Positions 1 through 12,180 of a stretch of 64,000 nt of DNA are shown in pieces. The notes under the pieces are model-generated. The model ran no database searches. It was not told the origin of the DNA and worked only from the letters and a program-made list of their open reading frames with translations. Source of the DNA: Aurifilum marmelostoma (lineage: Eukaryota > Ascomycota > Sordariomycetes > Diaporthales > Cryphonectriaceae). Numbering within the stretch: position 1 is the first letter of the stretch; every line of letters starts with the position of its first letter. The stretch spans positions 620,001 to 684,000 of the forward strand of contig JAMXSV010000008.1 of assembly GCA_027559495.1 (NCBI GenBank). The letters run 5' to 3'. Both the position numbers and the translations under genes were made by a program.

Positions 1-1210
1 GTCAAGAACACCAGTGGACAAGTTTTGACAAGGCGAGAGGAAAGCAATATGTGGTAGGGAAGCCTTATATTTAATGTTGGATGGACTAGGGAAAAACCAG
101 AGGTAGGCTCTTACGGTAGTGGATGTGTGGGTCATGCATGCTAAAGCTCAGCCGCATACTTTAGAGGCTGACATAACAGGGTGATGATACATTATATTAG
201 TTGCAGGTGACGTTGCTGCTGGGAACGTGAAGAGGCCAGGCCAAGAGTGAGTTGAGAAGCAGCTCATGGCCAGTCGCCGAGCAGGTCGCCATGACTGCAT
301 CATAATGCAGCAGCCTTCTTTTCCATCATGTATGGTGACGTTACCAGGTGGTAGCGGCAACAGCAGCGATAGAAACCATGGCTGGCAATAAGGCTCTGCG
401 GTCAGTGGCCCATCAGAAACACGTGGTTGCTTGTTGAGCAACAGGGCTGAATAGGACAAGCCGATGAAGCAGAGAACATTTGAAACCATAGAGGTAACCT
501 GTGAGCATGTGATTGTGTACACTCGAGGGTGGTTGTCTTGTCTTCTCAGGGTCGGACCAAGCTGTGGTGATGATTCCTCCCGCAGTCTCAGCCTCGTGTA
601 AGTCGAAAAAGTGGGGAGACGGCACCCCATCATGCTCCCCTCCAATTTGAGACCCCACAGTGCCCACCCCCCAGTGCCCCCCAAGCCCACCAACCCCCCC
701 TCCCCCTGCGGGTGACGAGTGCAGACGGCGCGTTTTTAGCCCGGCTATTCTGGGCCGACGGTCCCCAATCGCCAATTGCCTACCTGTCCTCAGTGCTGTG
801 GGAGAGCAAGTCCCCTACCTTTTTTTTTCTTTTTTTAACCTAGTTTAGCCAGGAGAACCTCGCAGGCTCCACGAAAATAATATCGACAACCACACACACA
901 CTCTCTCTCACGCACACTCACGCCTTGTCGACACTGCTCAATTGAATGAGTCAGACAATGCGAAAGGGTGGCTGAAAGGGCCCAGGTCGACAAGATTTCT
1001 CCAACGGACCTTTCAACGCTGGCCAACACTCCCTGCGGCGATCAGAGACCCTCCTCGGGGCGGGGACAGCATCGTCCACTGGCATCCCTCCACCAAGCTC
1101 TATACGGGATACCATAGCAGAGCAGCTTCGAGTTGGCCTCAAGACGACCACGACATTCAGAGAGCTCAATCGGACCCTGAAACGCTCTGCCACAACAACA
1201 AAAAACGGCC
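1..1210. other. Upstream region of ERV41, no gene seen
   Basis: No open frame here resembles a known family. The longest one (148-693, minus) is low-complexity and unconvincing. From about 820 the plus strand is pyrimidine-rich, with T runs at 821-837 and a CA/CT microsatellite at about 890-920, as expected for a fungal promoter and 5' leader ahead of the gene starting at 1211. Confidence 0.5.
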
Positions 1211-2663
1211 ATGGACTGGCAATCACAACAGGGCCAGTACGGCGGCAGCCCGTACTCGGATGCACCTCTCCACGCCTCTCCACCCATGAACGGCTTCAAG
1301 GACACTAGTCTGGACGATGATGCCTTTGGCGCAAAGGGCAGCATAGTGAGCGCATTCGATGCATTTCGTGAGTGCCTTCGGACCCCCTTCTTTCATTTCC
1401 AGCGCATAGCAGCAAAGCAACCCAAGGCTAACCTCCTGTCCTTCTCCTGCTCCCCTTCATCACAGCTAAATCCAAACCCCAATACGTAACACGCACCTCG
1501 GGCGGCGGCAAATGGACAGTCGCCATGATGCTCGTCACCCTCGTCCTCGTGTGGTCCGAGCTGGCCCGCTGGTGGCGCGGCTCCGAGACACACACCTTCG
1601 CGGTCGAGAAGGGCGTCGGCCACGACCTGCAGATCAACCTGGACATGGTGGTGCGCATGCGGTGCGCCGACCTCCACATCAACGTGCAGGACGCGTCGGG
1701 CGACCGCATCCTGGCCGGGAACAAGCTCAAGCGCGAGAACACCCTGTGGGCGCACTGGGTCGACAAGAAGGGCACGCACAAGCTGAACAGGGACGAGCAG
1801 GGCCGCATCGTCACGGGCGAGGGCTGGGTGGCCCTGCACGGCCACGAGGAGGGCTTTGGCGAGGAGCACATCCACGACATCGTCAGGCTGGGCACCAAGA
1901 GGGCCAAGTGGGCCAAGACGCCCAAGGTCAAGGGCGGCGGCGCCAATGCGGACTCGTGCCGTATCTTTGGGAGTCTGGACCTGAACAAGGTGCAGGGTGA
2001 TTTCCACATCACCGCCCGCGGCCATGGATATATGGAATTCGGGGAACACTTGGACCACAGCAGTGCGTTGTCTTTCCTCTTTTGCTTTTTTTTTTTCTCT
2101 CGCTCTTCTCCTCCTCCAGAGACGACAGACAAAGAAAACCCAGGAGACACACCTAGACTAACTTGTGCATGCACACACGCGCCCGCGCAGACTTTAACTT
2201 CTCCCACATCGTCAACGAGCTCTCCTTCGGCGGCTTCTACCCCTCCCTCGAGAACCCCCTCGACCGCACCGTCAACATAGCCGCCAGCCACTTCCACAAG
2301 TTCCAGTACTTCATGTCCGTCGTCCCCACCGTCTACAGCGTCGGCCCCGCGAGCCCCTACAACTCGGACACCCTCTTCACCAACCAGTACGCCGTGACGG
2401 AGCAGAGCCACGAGGTCGGCGAGAACACCTTCCCGGGCGTCTTCTTCAAGTACGACATCGAGCCCATCCTCCTGCAGATCGAGGAGACGCGCGACAGCTT
2501 TGTCGTCTTCATCGTCAAGGTCATCAACATCCTGAGCGGGGCCCTGGTCGCGGGCCACTGGGGGTTCACGCTGTCCGAGTGGGCCAAGGAGACCTGGGGG
2601 AAGAAGAGGAGGAGGGCGAATACCGGTATGATTGGTGTGGAGAAGGGTGCATACGAGGACTGA
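1211..2663 (+). CDS. ERV41: ERV41 / ERGIC2-like COPII vesicle protein
   Basis: ER-Golgi cargo receptor subunit that in yeast pairs with Erv46 and cycles in COPII vesicles. Exons 1211-1367, 1466-2062 and 2191-2663; both introns restore frame exactly. The family layout is present: a short cytosolic N-terminus (FDAFPKSKPQYVTRTSGGG), a first membrane segment (WTVAMMLVTLVLVWSELARW), a lumenal domain with conserved GDFHITARGHGY and NFSHIVNELSFG motifs, and a C-terminal membrane segment (SFVVFIVKVINILSGALVAG) followed by a basic tail. The start is the first ATG in frame with the conserved N-terminus. The gene converges on the methyltransferase gene ending at 2966. Identity rests on recognised family motifs and architecture; the exon joins are inferred. 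Confidence 0.9.
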
Positions 2664-2908
2664 GAGAGAGAGAGGGGGGGGGGGGAGACATGAGACGAAG
2701 ATAAGGTGGGAAGATGATGATCTTGGGGGGCGGGAATCTTGCTACTATTTTGGGGGCAGTTTGGTTCGTATATTGTCTTGCATTCCTGAATATACCATCT
2801 ATCTGGCATATATAGAGCAGGCACAGGCGCAGGACTAAAACAAAATTGATTTCTCTGGCTAACTTCATCCACTACCACTGCTCCGCGCCTTGGCTTCAAT
2901 TCGACAAT

Positions 2909-2920
2909 CCCCCCCCCCCC
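2909..2920. repeat. C12 mononucleotide tract
   Basis: Twelve consecutive C residues in the gap between the two convergent genes. A G12 tract lies about 230 nt upstream (2674-2685). Comparable long C/G tracts recur elsewhere in the window. Confidence 0.9.
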
Positions 2921-2965
2921 ACCAGACCTCCTCCTCTCGGGCAAGCAAACCTAGCATCTTCCTCC

Positions 2966-3466
2966 CTACGACGCTCGCGGCTTGACCAGCCTCCCCCAGA
3001 TCCGAGGCATAAGCATGTACGCCTCCTCCTCAACCTGAACGTCTACAGTTTCCCACTCGGCAGCCTTGACCACGGCATCCAGAGTCACTCGGTCCAGACG
3101 ACACCCGCCGACGACACTGGGCCAGAGCAGACACCAAAGCCCTGGGGCACTCCGTCAGTCCTCAAGTAAAAGAAAAGAAAAGAAAAGGGCAGTCTTGAGC
3201 TGTATGTATATTTCTGCTCCTCTTTTGTTTTCCGGGGAGGGGGGGGATGTGAACTCACACTGCACGACCCTCGTCACGAGATCCTTATTCCGGCAATGCT
3301 CCCAAAAGATAAGCTCGCCCCCGGGCCTCAGCAGCCTATGCATCTGCCGGACCTGCGCCTCGAAATCAGGGAGGGAGCACTAAGCCACATGGCCAACGTC
3401 AGGCAAAGACTGAAACTAATCTTTTGCCCCAGTCCCAGAAGACAAATTTCAATCTTTCTCGGACCC

Positions 3467-3497
<31 letters not shown>

Positions 3498-4301
3498 GAA
3501 TCACGACTCACCATGACCTGCATGCTCAGCACACAGTCGACGCTCCCCTCGCTCAGCCCATACCGCGCCAGCACGTCCCCGTCCTCGATCCCGCACGGGA
3601 TGAGCGTGTACTTGCCGTCCAGGCCGACCTTGGACGCCTGCAGGCGCTCGACAAAGGCGGGCCGGAAGCCCGTGTTGGGCTCGACGCCGTAGATGTGCTC
3701 GATCTTGGCGGCGTCGAAGCGGGGGAGCTGGGTGCCGGGCCCGGGGCCGAGGTCGATCACGATGCCGTGGGCGGAGGCGACGAGGGTGGGGACGACGGTT
3801 GTGCCTTCGTACCGGGCAAAGTCTTCGCCTGGATTTGTGGGTGTGAAGTTGAGTAAGAGGGGGGAAAGGGAGGAAGGGGGAAAAAATAAAGGCGGGAGAA
3901 GAAAAAGCAAGGGAAAAGGAAGATGAGGGGGAGCTCCGCGTCGTGGAGAGAGGTAAGGGTGGCATGGATAACACGTACTGACTGCCGAGTACCAATCCGC
4001 GAATGCCTCCTCGTGCAGCTCGCTGTTGGTGCGGCCAAACAGGACACTCAGATGACCCTGGCGCAGAGCCCTCCAGAGGTGACTTATGTAGTCTGTATAG
4101 GTTTGATTTCACGTTAAAATAAAGATTGGCCAAGGAACAAGGAAGAAATCTAGAAAGTATCACGAAGAACCACCGTGGGAACTCACAGTAGAGTGCTTCC
4201 TTCGCCCTCATACTCACGCCGAAGTAGTTCTGCAACCTGGCCGAGAAACTCGAGGGCGGCATAGCGCCAGGAGGAGGAACAGTATTCGTGGAAGAAGACA
4301 T
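2966..4301 (-). CDS. Class I SAM-dependent methyltransferase, METTL7-like
   Basis: Predicted 280-aa methyltransferase; the substrate cannot be read from sequence. Five exons (transcript order): 4301-4187, 4092-3979, 3828-3512, 3379-3259, 3141-2966. All phases close and all donors are GTRNGT-like. Exon 3 holds motif I (VIDLGPGPGTQL) and the acidic loop (HIYGVEPN). The exon 3/4 join gives VDCVLSMQVMCSLPDFEAQV, followed by LLRPGGELIFWEH. Exon 5 supplies WPSVVGGCRLDR, typical of the METTL7/fungal methyltransferase-11 group. The N-terminal about 60 residues are helical and may anchor the protein to a membrane, as in METTL7 (inference). The intron between exons 3 and 4 carries a 28-nt A run (plus strand). 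The start at 4301 was preferred over an in-frame ATG at 4325 because of its better context. Confidence 0.85.
3467..3494. repeat. A28 homopolymer inside an intron
   Basis: An uninterrupted run of 28 A on the plus strand. It becomes a long T tract just downstream of a 5' splice site in the transcribed strand of the methyltransferase gene. Confidence 0.95.
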
Positions 4302-4983
4302 TGGGGAAGGGGGGAAAGTACACACTCGATATTGTTGTCGTCGATATGCCGTATTTGCCTGGTAGAGGGAAATATAATAACAGGAAAAACACCCTTAGAG
4401 AGAAACCTGTTGGGTGTGAGAGGAAGCCAAAGGTAGTAAGTTTGGATTCGCACGGGAAGTGGGCGAGGGCAGACAATTTATATGCTGGGTGGAACACGGC
4501 CTGGACGGAGTGACCAGTATGTATGTCGGCGGACGTCACATCATTGATCCGCTCCGAGGGGGAGGGAGGATGAACGAGGGCACGAGAAAGGTAGGGGTCT
4601 ATAATCACAGAAGGTAAATAAGAAACCCACAGCACGAGGGGTGTCTGATGTGGGAAGTCCAGGCTAAGGTGCTGTTGCGTTGCACTAAGACACCGTCAGC
4701 ATCAGGAAGACCAATAGTCTCACATGGTTTTCCCGGGATCCGCTTGTCAACCCCGGCCAGTAGTGGAGGAGGTTCGGCTTGTGTGTGTGTGTGTGTCTAG
4801 ACTCCAGTCTGGCGATCAGCTGATGGCCTGGTGTCAAGGGGGGGTCGAGGGAGTGGCATTAAAACGTGATAAGATTTATGGTCGTCTAGTCAAACTCCCT
4901 GGCCATGATGCAAGGTATCAAGATCTATGTGCATGTATCATTCGTTGCTCGTCCCAACCCGGTATCTCTTGTAAATTCTTTCT
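4302..4983. other. Gap between methyltransferase and MCP2-like genes
   Basis: Contains the methyltransferase promoter and 5' leader and the downstream region of the MCP2-like gene. A (GT)8 microsatellite lies at 4781-4796. No supported gene. Confidence 0.5.
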
Positions 4984-6895
4984 TCACATGCCCATCAAGT
5001 CGGCACTGTTCCAGCCCACTGCCCTCTTCGCACCGAGCCAGAGTTCAAACAGAGTCAGCTTCACCTCGACTCGGAGGAAGCCAAATGATGCGGCCAGCAG
5101 CCTGAGCATATTGGCCGGGTGGAGGTAGGACCCGTGCTCCCGTATCTGCTCGAGCTGCTCGTTGAACACGGTGCGCATGCAGTACCTTGCCAGGATCATG
5201 AAGTTGCGGATGGGGCCCTGCCGGGTGTGGAGGCTCTCGTCCAGGCTGCGCGTGAGATCGTTGGTCTTCAGGATGAGCAGTATCACCCTGGGCACCTGAC
5301 CTAACAGCTGCACAAGGTCTGCGAGGAGGCCCTCCTGCAGGGCGCCGCCCATCGTCTTCTTCTCGTCCTCCGACTTGGGCTTCATGATGGACGATTGCAC
5401 CACGCTGAAGTCGCGACCCGTGATGGCGGATGCAAAGAGCGGGAACTGCTCGTCTGTGATGCCAGCGACCGCCTTTGTGTGCTTCTTCATCCGTTCCATG
5501 TCACCGTCAATGATGGCTAGCCACATCTTGGCGTACGAACGGCGTATATCGGACGGTATATCTCGGTAGAGGCCGTGGTCGTAAAGAATCACGTCAAAGT
5601 TGGCACCATACTTTCGGGACTCGTTCTTCCGGATCGCAATGTTTCCCCCGTGCGGGTCACAGTGCAGCGGCGCGCCTTCGCCAAAGATCATCTCGTTGAA
5701 TATGCGAGCGAGCGTCGAGGAGACCTCGTCGCGGTCGATGCCCTGTGAGTCGAGGTATTCCAGGTCGTCCAGCCTGTGGCCCGCCTCGCATGCCATCACG
5801 AGGATGCGCTTCTTGGCCCACACCACCGAAGGGATGATAAGAGGCAGCTTCGGGTAGTTGGCGAAGTGGGCCTTCATGCGCATGGCGTTCTGGGCTTCAC
5901 ACTGGAAGTCGAGCTCCTGTGGCAGGGACAGATCCATCTCTTTTGACAGCCACTCCAGGTCATACTCGGGGAAGAACCTCTTCAGCGTTGAGAAGGTGTA
6001 TCTCGTCAGGGCCAGGTCGAGGGGCGCCCATTGTGCCAGGGTCGGGTGCTGTACTTTCACTGCCACCTTCTGACCCGTCTCCTTGATCGTCGCTAGATGT
6101 ACCTGTGCGAGGGACGCGGCACCGATCGGCTCATGGGCAAAGTCGGAGAAGTAGTCGGCCAGATCCTCTCCTGTATCTCTCTTGAACATCTCCTCAATCG
6201 ACTCGTATGACGAGACCGGGCACTTGTCCTGGAGTGGGATGAATGTCGATGTCCATTCGGTGGGGAGCAGGTAGTTCATCGCGCTCTGAGAACAACACAT
6301 AGTCAGCAAAGGCGATTTGGAGATTGATCCTCTCAAGACGCTCGACGCCAGGTACACACCAAGTGCTGGCCCAGCTTGATAAATATGCCGCCATTCTTCT
6401 CCAACACCCTGAGCGTCCTCTCGGCGCATCTCTTGTGGCAGCTCTTTAGTAGCGTGTCCTTTTCATCTGCATCGGTGATCCTATCGCGCTGGTTCAACGT
6501 GGTTCGATAACTAAGCCAGGTAGTGTCAGACGAGTCGACATGTTAGAAAGGGCATAGTCTAGGTCGACCAACTCGTTTATGCAGATGAACAGGGCCGAAG
6601 CCACCCTGCCTGCCCGTTCCGTGCCCTCAAAGGTGCTCTTCACATCCTCTGCTACAGCCAGGACACTTGCGCCTGCTCCTGCGACACTGGCGTAGAGGAG
6701 AACTCTTCCTCTGGGCGGCGGTGGCGGCGTTGATGTTCTTGAAGAATATGCTCGTCTGCTTGCACCGTCCTGTCGTGTTATCGAAGGCCGATTCCGGGCT
6801 GCTCTCAGGTACGGGCTGCGACAGGATGTACAGGTCCACTGCGCCGGCCTTGCTGATACGGGACGCAGAAGCGTCGGAAGGATAGAGGCCTTCAT
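4984..6895 (-). CDS. MCP2: Mitochondrial ABC1/UbiB-family kinase-like protein (ADCK1/MCP2/CQD2 type)
   Basis: 591-aa atypical kinase of the UbiB family. The yeast relative Mcp2/Cqd2 is an inner-membrane protein affecting lipid homeostasis and coenzyme Q distribution. Exons 6895-6573, 6510-6360 and 6285-4984, phases closing. The first 50 residues are Arg/Ser/Thr-rich with almost no acids, like a mitochondrial presequence, followed by a hydrophobic stretch (VLLYASVAGAGASVLAVAED). Family hallmarks: the KxGQ motif (FIKLGQHLSAMNYLLP), the Ala-rich nucleotide loop (PIGAASLAQVHLA), the VAVKVQHP lysine, HCDPHGGNI as catalytic loop and YDHG in place of DFG. The ADCK1-like LLPTEWTSTFIPLQDK segment separates it from COQ8. 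The first donor (GTTGGT) is weak, but the join ICINDYRTTLNQRD matches the family. Confidence 0.9.
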
Positions 6896-7835
6896 GCTTC
6901 AACGGGTCGGCATTGGTCCGAGGGAGCGAGCTTATAACACGCAGGAGGCTAGTTTGAAGAGTTGCATCTTCTTGTTGCTTCAAAGGAAAAAGGGGGCAAG
7001 GCGGTTTCTCGGCCTTGGGGAGGCGTAGCCGGCAGATTGGAATTTCCCGTTGACGTCGCCTCAAGCACATGCGACCTTTTTTTTTTCTGCCGAGCACGCA
7101 GCGGCAATTCACGGAGCAGCACCCTTGCCAGATCATGACCTACTTAGCAGGGCAGAGCAGGGTCCGCTCACACCACCTTCCCGTCCCGGCCGGACCTATG
7201 CAGGGGTCTCGTAACTTCAACCTCAACATTCGCAGCCGATTACATACTTAGTCTAGTCCACGTTATTGGCTCTGCAAATAACTCCACGATATACACGTGG
7301 ACGATTTGCACTGTGGCAGTGCAGCTCGACACCTCATCTTGGCTATCTGCACCTTGGCCATTCAAGAGTTTGTGTCTTCTGGCGCAGTCAATGTTCAAGA
7401 CAGCACATGACCATTGGGGGAGTCATGAGCGAATGTCCCTGTTAAACTGATTCCAACTTGATGAACGACTCCATCCCCTTTCAAAGACGGCAGAGGATGC
7501 CAAGGGCTTGCAGCATCACTGTTTATATCAGACTGTATTCATGCAGGACGTACAGAGAGAACGAGGACTGACCAAGTAGACATGCAACATTGATTAGAGG
7601 ATTTCATCTAATCGACAAAAGAAGAACACAGGGCAAGACGAACAAGACTCGAGTTCCCATCCATACACTTTTGCGCAGTCTGAGTCATCAAGAAGTGCTT
7701 AAAAAGCGACTAGAAAGCCTTGTATCTGGAGGGTGAAGAAGAGGCCTGTTCACCAGCGAATAACTCGAAGATATGCCTCAATAGCTGACGTGCGAACACT
7801 TCGGTCCAGGTGCATCAAATTGACCTTCGAGGGCC
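6896..7835. other. Gap between MCP2-like and NACHT genes, no gene seen
   Basis: Upstream region of the MCP2-like gene (including a T run at 7077-7086) and downstream region of the NACHT gene. Only short frames without recognisable content. Confidence 0.5.
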
Positions 7836-10800
7836 TCACCATGCTTCATATCCACCAAAAGCCGAGCTGTATGGCGACCAGTGACTTCTATTGGGAAATT
7901 CTGGCATCGGAATCTCCTTATTGTTCTGAGCTCCGGCTGCAACGAGGAGATTGCGGACTTCACACACAACGTCTCGCGCCTTGGCCTGGTCCGAGAGTTC
8001 CTCGACGATCGTCTTTGAGGGTCTGAAATCGGAGCTGTATTTCTGAGTTCTTGTGATCCATGCTGACAAGTTCTCAAGTTGCCACTTCTGGCTCCGGTCA
8101 ACATATGCCAGAACCCAGTCAGTATAGTCAAGAGGTGAGTAACCGAGGTCATCAGCGAGATTGACATCAAGCCCGTGTGCCTCGAGCAGTGCCCGCACGA
8201 TGGCAATGTGATGTGGCTTACATCCACGTCTCGCATATCGGTCCGCTTGGTCCCAGAGTTCTCTGCATTCCCAACCCCGACTCTTCCATGTCGACATCCT
8301 CTCGGCAGATTCGTTTCCCTCGCTGGGACTCTTCTCACTTGGCACCACCACCCAAGTGCCCCATCCTGCAGACTGCTGGGGAACAGGGACGCGGGGGTCC
8401 ATTCCGAACATAGCCGCGTGAGCTAGTGCAGTACGGCCCAGATTATCCCATATGTTGATCTCGCGGTGTACCTCGGGGACCTTCAGGAGCATGTTCACAA
8501 TGTGAGCATGGTGTCTCGCTACTTCTGGAGGCTTCAAGTGTCCTCGACATGTGAGCATCAAGGCGGTCAGGCCATCGTCGTCTCGGAGCTGGACCTGCAC
8601 ATCCTTGTGGGCCAGTAGCAGCCTGGCTTGTTCTTCTTGACCAGCGAAAGCAGCGATCATCAGAGCCGTCCTAGACCTCCGAAAAGGAATAAAATCTTGT
8701 GGCCAACTATTCGTACACTTTGCTCTGGCGTTGACTTCCGTTGTGCCCTTATTGAGGAGTGTTCGTAAAGGTCCAAGCAATCCGTCTTTATTCGCAAAAT
8801 GGTGTATGACCTGCCTTCCTTGGCATTCCAAATTGATGTCCACATCTGATCGCTGGAGAAGAACCTGGCATAAATCTGCTCCGGCTTGCATGATTGCTGG
8901 CAGACTGTACTCATCGCATGCGTTGACCTGAATGCTATCTTTCTGGAGCAGCATGTCAGCAATGCTTGCTTTGTTGGCAAGGCAGGCACTCATCAAAGGT
9001 GTTAAATGACCACCATATTCGCCATAGAGACCAAGGTTGGGATCCACCCTTGGATCATCTAGAAAGACCTTCACTAGCTCATCGCTCCCGTGCCTTATAG
9101 CTACCAAAAGAAGCGTTTGGTCTCGATTAGATCCTTTAAAAACGAGGGCATTCGGATCCTCTTGGAGCGGAAGCAAGACCCTGGCAGCACCAGCCCAGTT
9201 TCGAGAGGCACACCAGTACAAGATATTGGGAGGAGATCCATAGCCTCCGTCATATCCTGTGCTTTTGAGGATCTCATGTACTTTCTCCTTCAAATTGCCG
9301 ACCATGTACTCGGGCCTTAGATAATAAGGCCAGGCATAAGCGGCCCAGTACACGAACCCGGGGATCTTGACGTTCTGGTCGTTGATGGTGATGGGCACCC
9401 GAACTCTGTCATCATAGATGTGACTGAAAGCTCTATATACCATGGCTTCGAGGAAAATCTTCGATGTGACGGCCGTTAAGCAGATTGAGAGACAGAAAAT
9501 CTCACCGGCCGTGGGCTCAATGAGGGACAACCCTCCAGTCATCTTCGTCGGAAGAAGGTCATGGAAAAAGTTGGACTTTGAGAGGTAATCTTCGACTGTG
9601 TGGTGAGAAAGCCGAACGATACTGGGCTTCATAATATCATCACTCCCTTCCCTCACCAGGGGAATGTTGTCTGCTGGGTCGATGTTCTTGCGGCGGATGG
9701 TCTGCTCCTGTTGGCTGATCGTGACCAAGCCTTCGCTCAGTGCGTGAATCTGGTCCAGATCCACGTACCATTCTCTGAAATCGCCTTCTATCTCATCGCC
9801 CTCAGAAATTCCGAGGGCGAACGCGAGTTCATCTGTCCGCATGGGCCGGGGGGCAAATGTGAGCCAGGCTAGCAGCATAAGAACGTCCTTGCTCCGTTTT
9901 TGTTGACGAATTCGCTCCATAGACTGTCGGTAATAGTCTTCAACGTCTGTTTTCAAGTTCTTCAAAGCTACCTTGAAGCGATGTAGCGAGATCTCGTTCA
10001 ACAATGATTTGATTTGAAGATCCGCAAGTTTGAAGCTGACATTTATTAGCGATAGATCGTGGCGTGAGCCCACCGGCCGGTGGGTAAATAATTGCTTACT
10101 TGTAGTCGCTCTTTTCTATAATACTTTGCACAGTGTCGGGAAATAATTGGTCTCGATTGTCCTTCAACCACGTCTTGCCTCGAGTCTGAGCATCAGAGGC
10201 TTCGTCGTAGGCCGTCTGAACGAGACGCTCAATGTCTTCTTTGGGGGATTTGATCTGCAAGGACTGAGCCGATCCGAGTGTGCTGTTCAATCTCTCCCAG
10301 ATTCCATTAGCCTCCCGGGACGTGATGCATAGCCTAACACCGTGATCTTTGCATTCCTCGGTAATTTGCTTGAGACTATTCGCCAAAAAATGCCTAGCAG
10401 GATAGTCAGGGGAGAATTCATCCAAGGCATCTAATAGCAAGAACGTTGCTCGGAAACCGGCCAGGACCAGCTTCAGAAGCTGCCTGATGTTCGTTGAGCG
10501 AGGTGTGTCCAAGTGAGACTTGATCGCGGGGTTCGAGCAAAGGTCGGGTTTTCGGACGAGCAATTGGCGGGCCAGTGCCTCCAGAACTAGCTCTTCTGAC
10601 TGTTTCTCGCGATTTGCGAATGCGCAAAATACGTAGGCGAGGCCAACGTCGTCCTTCCATGGGTAAGACTCCAAGTCATCAATCATTCTTGACCTAAGGC
10701 GCAGAGGCGTAAGATGTGACAGTTCCTAAGAGAACGACGAGGTATCGACTCACGTCAAGTAGGTTTTGCCAGCACCAGCTATGACAGAAAGTTAGAGACA

Positions 10801-12180
10801 AGACAAAAAGCTGATCCGCACGAAGATATCTGTGACCACTCACGACGGCCAGGGCACCATAGAATCTGGTGCTTCCCGCTGCGCCAATCTGTATATCTGG
10901 CATCTTTCACCAGCCAGGAACCAGTGTCTGCCAACCTGCGGCGGTGCAAGTCTCTGTATGTCCTGAGTTGATATGTATGGTATTGGAAATCGCAAAGCCC
11001 GTCCAGCAAACCAGCGTTGCGGGTCTCCATCTGTTGTAGTCGGAGCATGAGGTAAGTCTCTTCCAAGAGCGATGTTCTGAGGCGTTCAAGCCCTTTTTCT
11101 AAAGAGGAAATCGCATCCGTGATTTGAGTCTCTCCCATGAAGCAGTCTTTGTACTTCCTGTAGAAACTCTGGTCACACCACAGAATCAATGACCGTAGCA
11201 GCACCATGAGGTGACACTGCAGCTCTATTGCACTGATGAACACGGCCTGGGTGACGTAGGTTTCAGTCTCGGGGACTAACTGCAGCTCTGCAAGAAGTCG
11301 AGTGTGGCTAGCCATATCCCCAAGGGCCTTTCTAGCCTTGGATGCTTGCTCATCCATAGAGACGCCAACCTGCGACCATGTCAGTAAGGATTGAGTCACC
11401 AGGTCGAATGACCTGAACTGCTCCTTGCGAGCTAGGATCAAATTTGTGGGAGGGACAAAGCAAAAGAAGAAGGGGAGGAAAAAATGAGGGAGGGAGGTGG
11501 AAGAGGATTTCATTGTATGAAGAATTCCATTTCGCAGTTACTCTGAACGCTGGAAAAAGAGTTTTCTATAGCGAAAGGAGGGAAATAATTATATAGCGGC
11601 GGTAGCACGCCTATTAGTGGAATCATTCATGATCACATACCTCAAAAACACTTATGAGCCCATTCGTTGCCACCTGTACAGCACTGTGACCGAGGACCGA
11701 GCCCACGGACCCTGCGAGCCCCAGGGTGAACTTCGTCAAGGGGTGTATCTTTTTCATTAAAGCCACGACTCGGGATGAAACCTTTTCATCGCTCTCATCT
11801 TGTTTCTGTACCACTTTCTCCGCGATGTCCCGCAATGCGAAGACATCTGTGGATGGAATACCGCAATTCTTGGCCTGCATTACACTTTCAAGCTTCTCTG
11901 TAGCCTGTACAAGTTTATCCTGAGCGTCACGAACCTCGCTCATGTGATATTTCTTGGAGAAGCTTTCTTTGAGGTCGACCTGTGGCAACTCGTGCTGCTG
12001 GGGCCTAGGCTCATGCACACCAGTCTCGGGCCTCTGAGTCTCGCCATCTGGTTCCTCTTGTTCAACATTGAAATGTAGTGACCCGGAAGGCATAGGCTCC
12101 GGCTCTCGCGGGCCTGGTGGCCATCCTCCGAATTTACGCACCAGCCCAGAAAGGATGTCTCTCAATTTGCGCTGTCGCAT
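7836..12180 (-). CDS. NACHT-ankyrin STAND protein (fungal NLR-like)
   Basis: 1294-aa NLR-like protein. Fungal relatives act in allorecognition, defence or programmed cell death; the role of this one is unknown. Exons: 12180-11641, 11369-10844, 10778-10754 (25 nt), 10693-10100 and 10035-7836. All phases close. Order: a helical N-terminal region (residues 1-345) with no domain I can name confidently; a P-loop GRPGAGKT (about 354-361), created only when the 25-nt exon is spliced in; Walker B FLLLDALDEF (about 448-457); LCITSRE sensor; a winged-helix-like stretch (WLTFAPRPMRTDELAFALG, about 619-637); then ankyrin-type repeats from about 835 to 1200 (examples: DQTLLLVAIRHGSDELVKVF, TALMIAAFAGQEEQARLLL). 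An in-frame upstream ATG at 12330 would add 50 residues. The 271-nt first intron is longer than its neighbours. It could instead be two genes, but the phase-0 join ISVFE/VGVSMDEQ and the continuous helical region argue for one. Confidence 0.82.
10754..10778 (-). other. 25-nt microexon encoding the Walker A core
   Basis: Bounded by an AG acceptor and a consensus GTGAGT donor. Spliced with its neighbours it reads PGAGKTYLT (first and last codons split), completing GRPGAGKT. Skipping it would shift the frame and remove the P-loop. Confidence 0.8.

Noticed and set aside
148..693. 181-codon minus-strand frame at the left edge
   Set aside because: Low-complexity, no domain, no splice-supported partner; likely chance.
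1428..2558. 376-codon frame antisense to ERV41
   Set aside because: Mirror of the ERV41 coding exons; the sense strand carries all conserved motifs.
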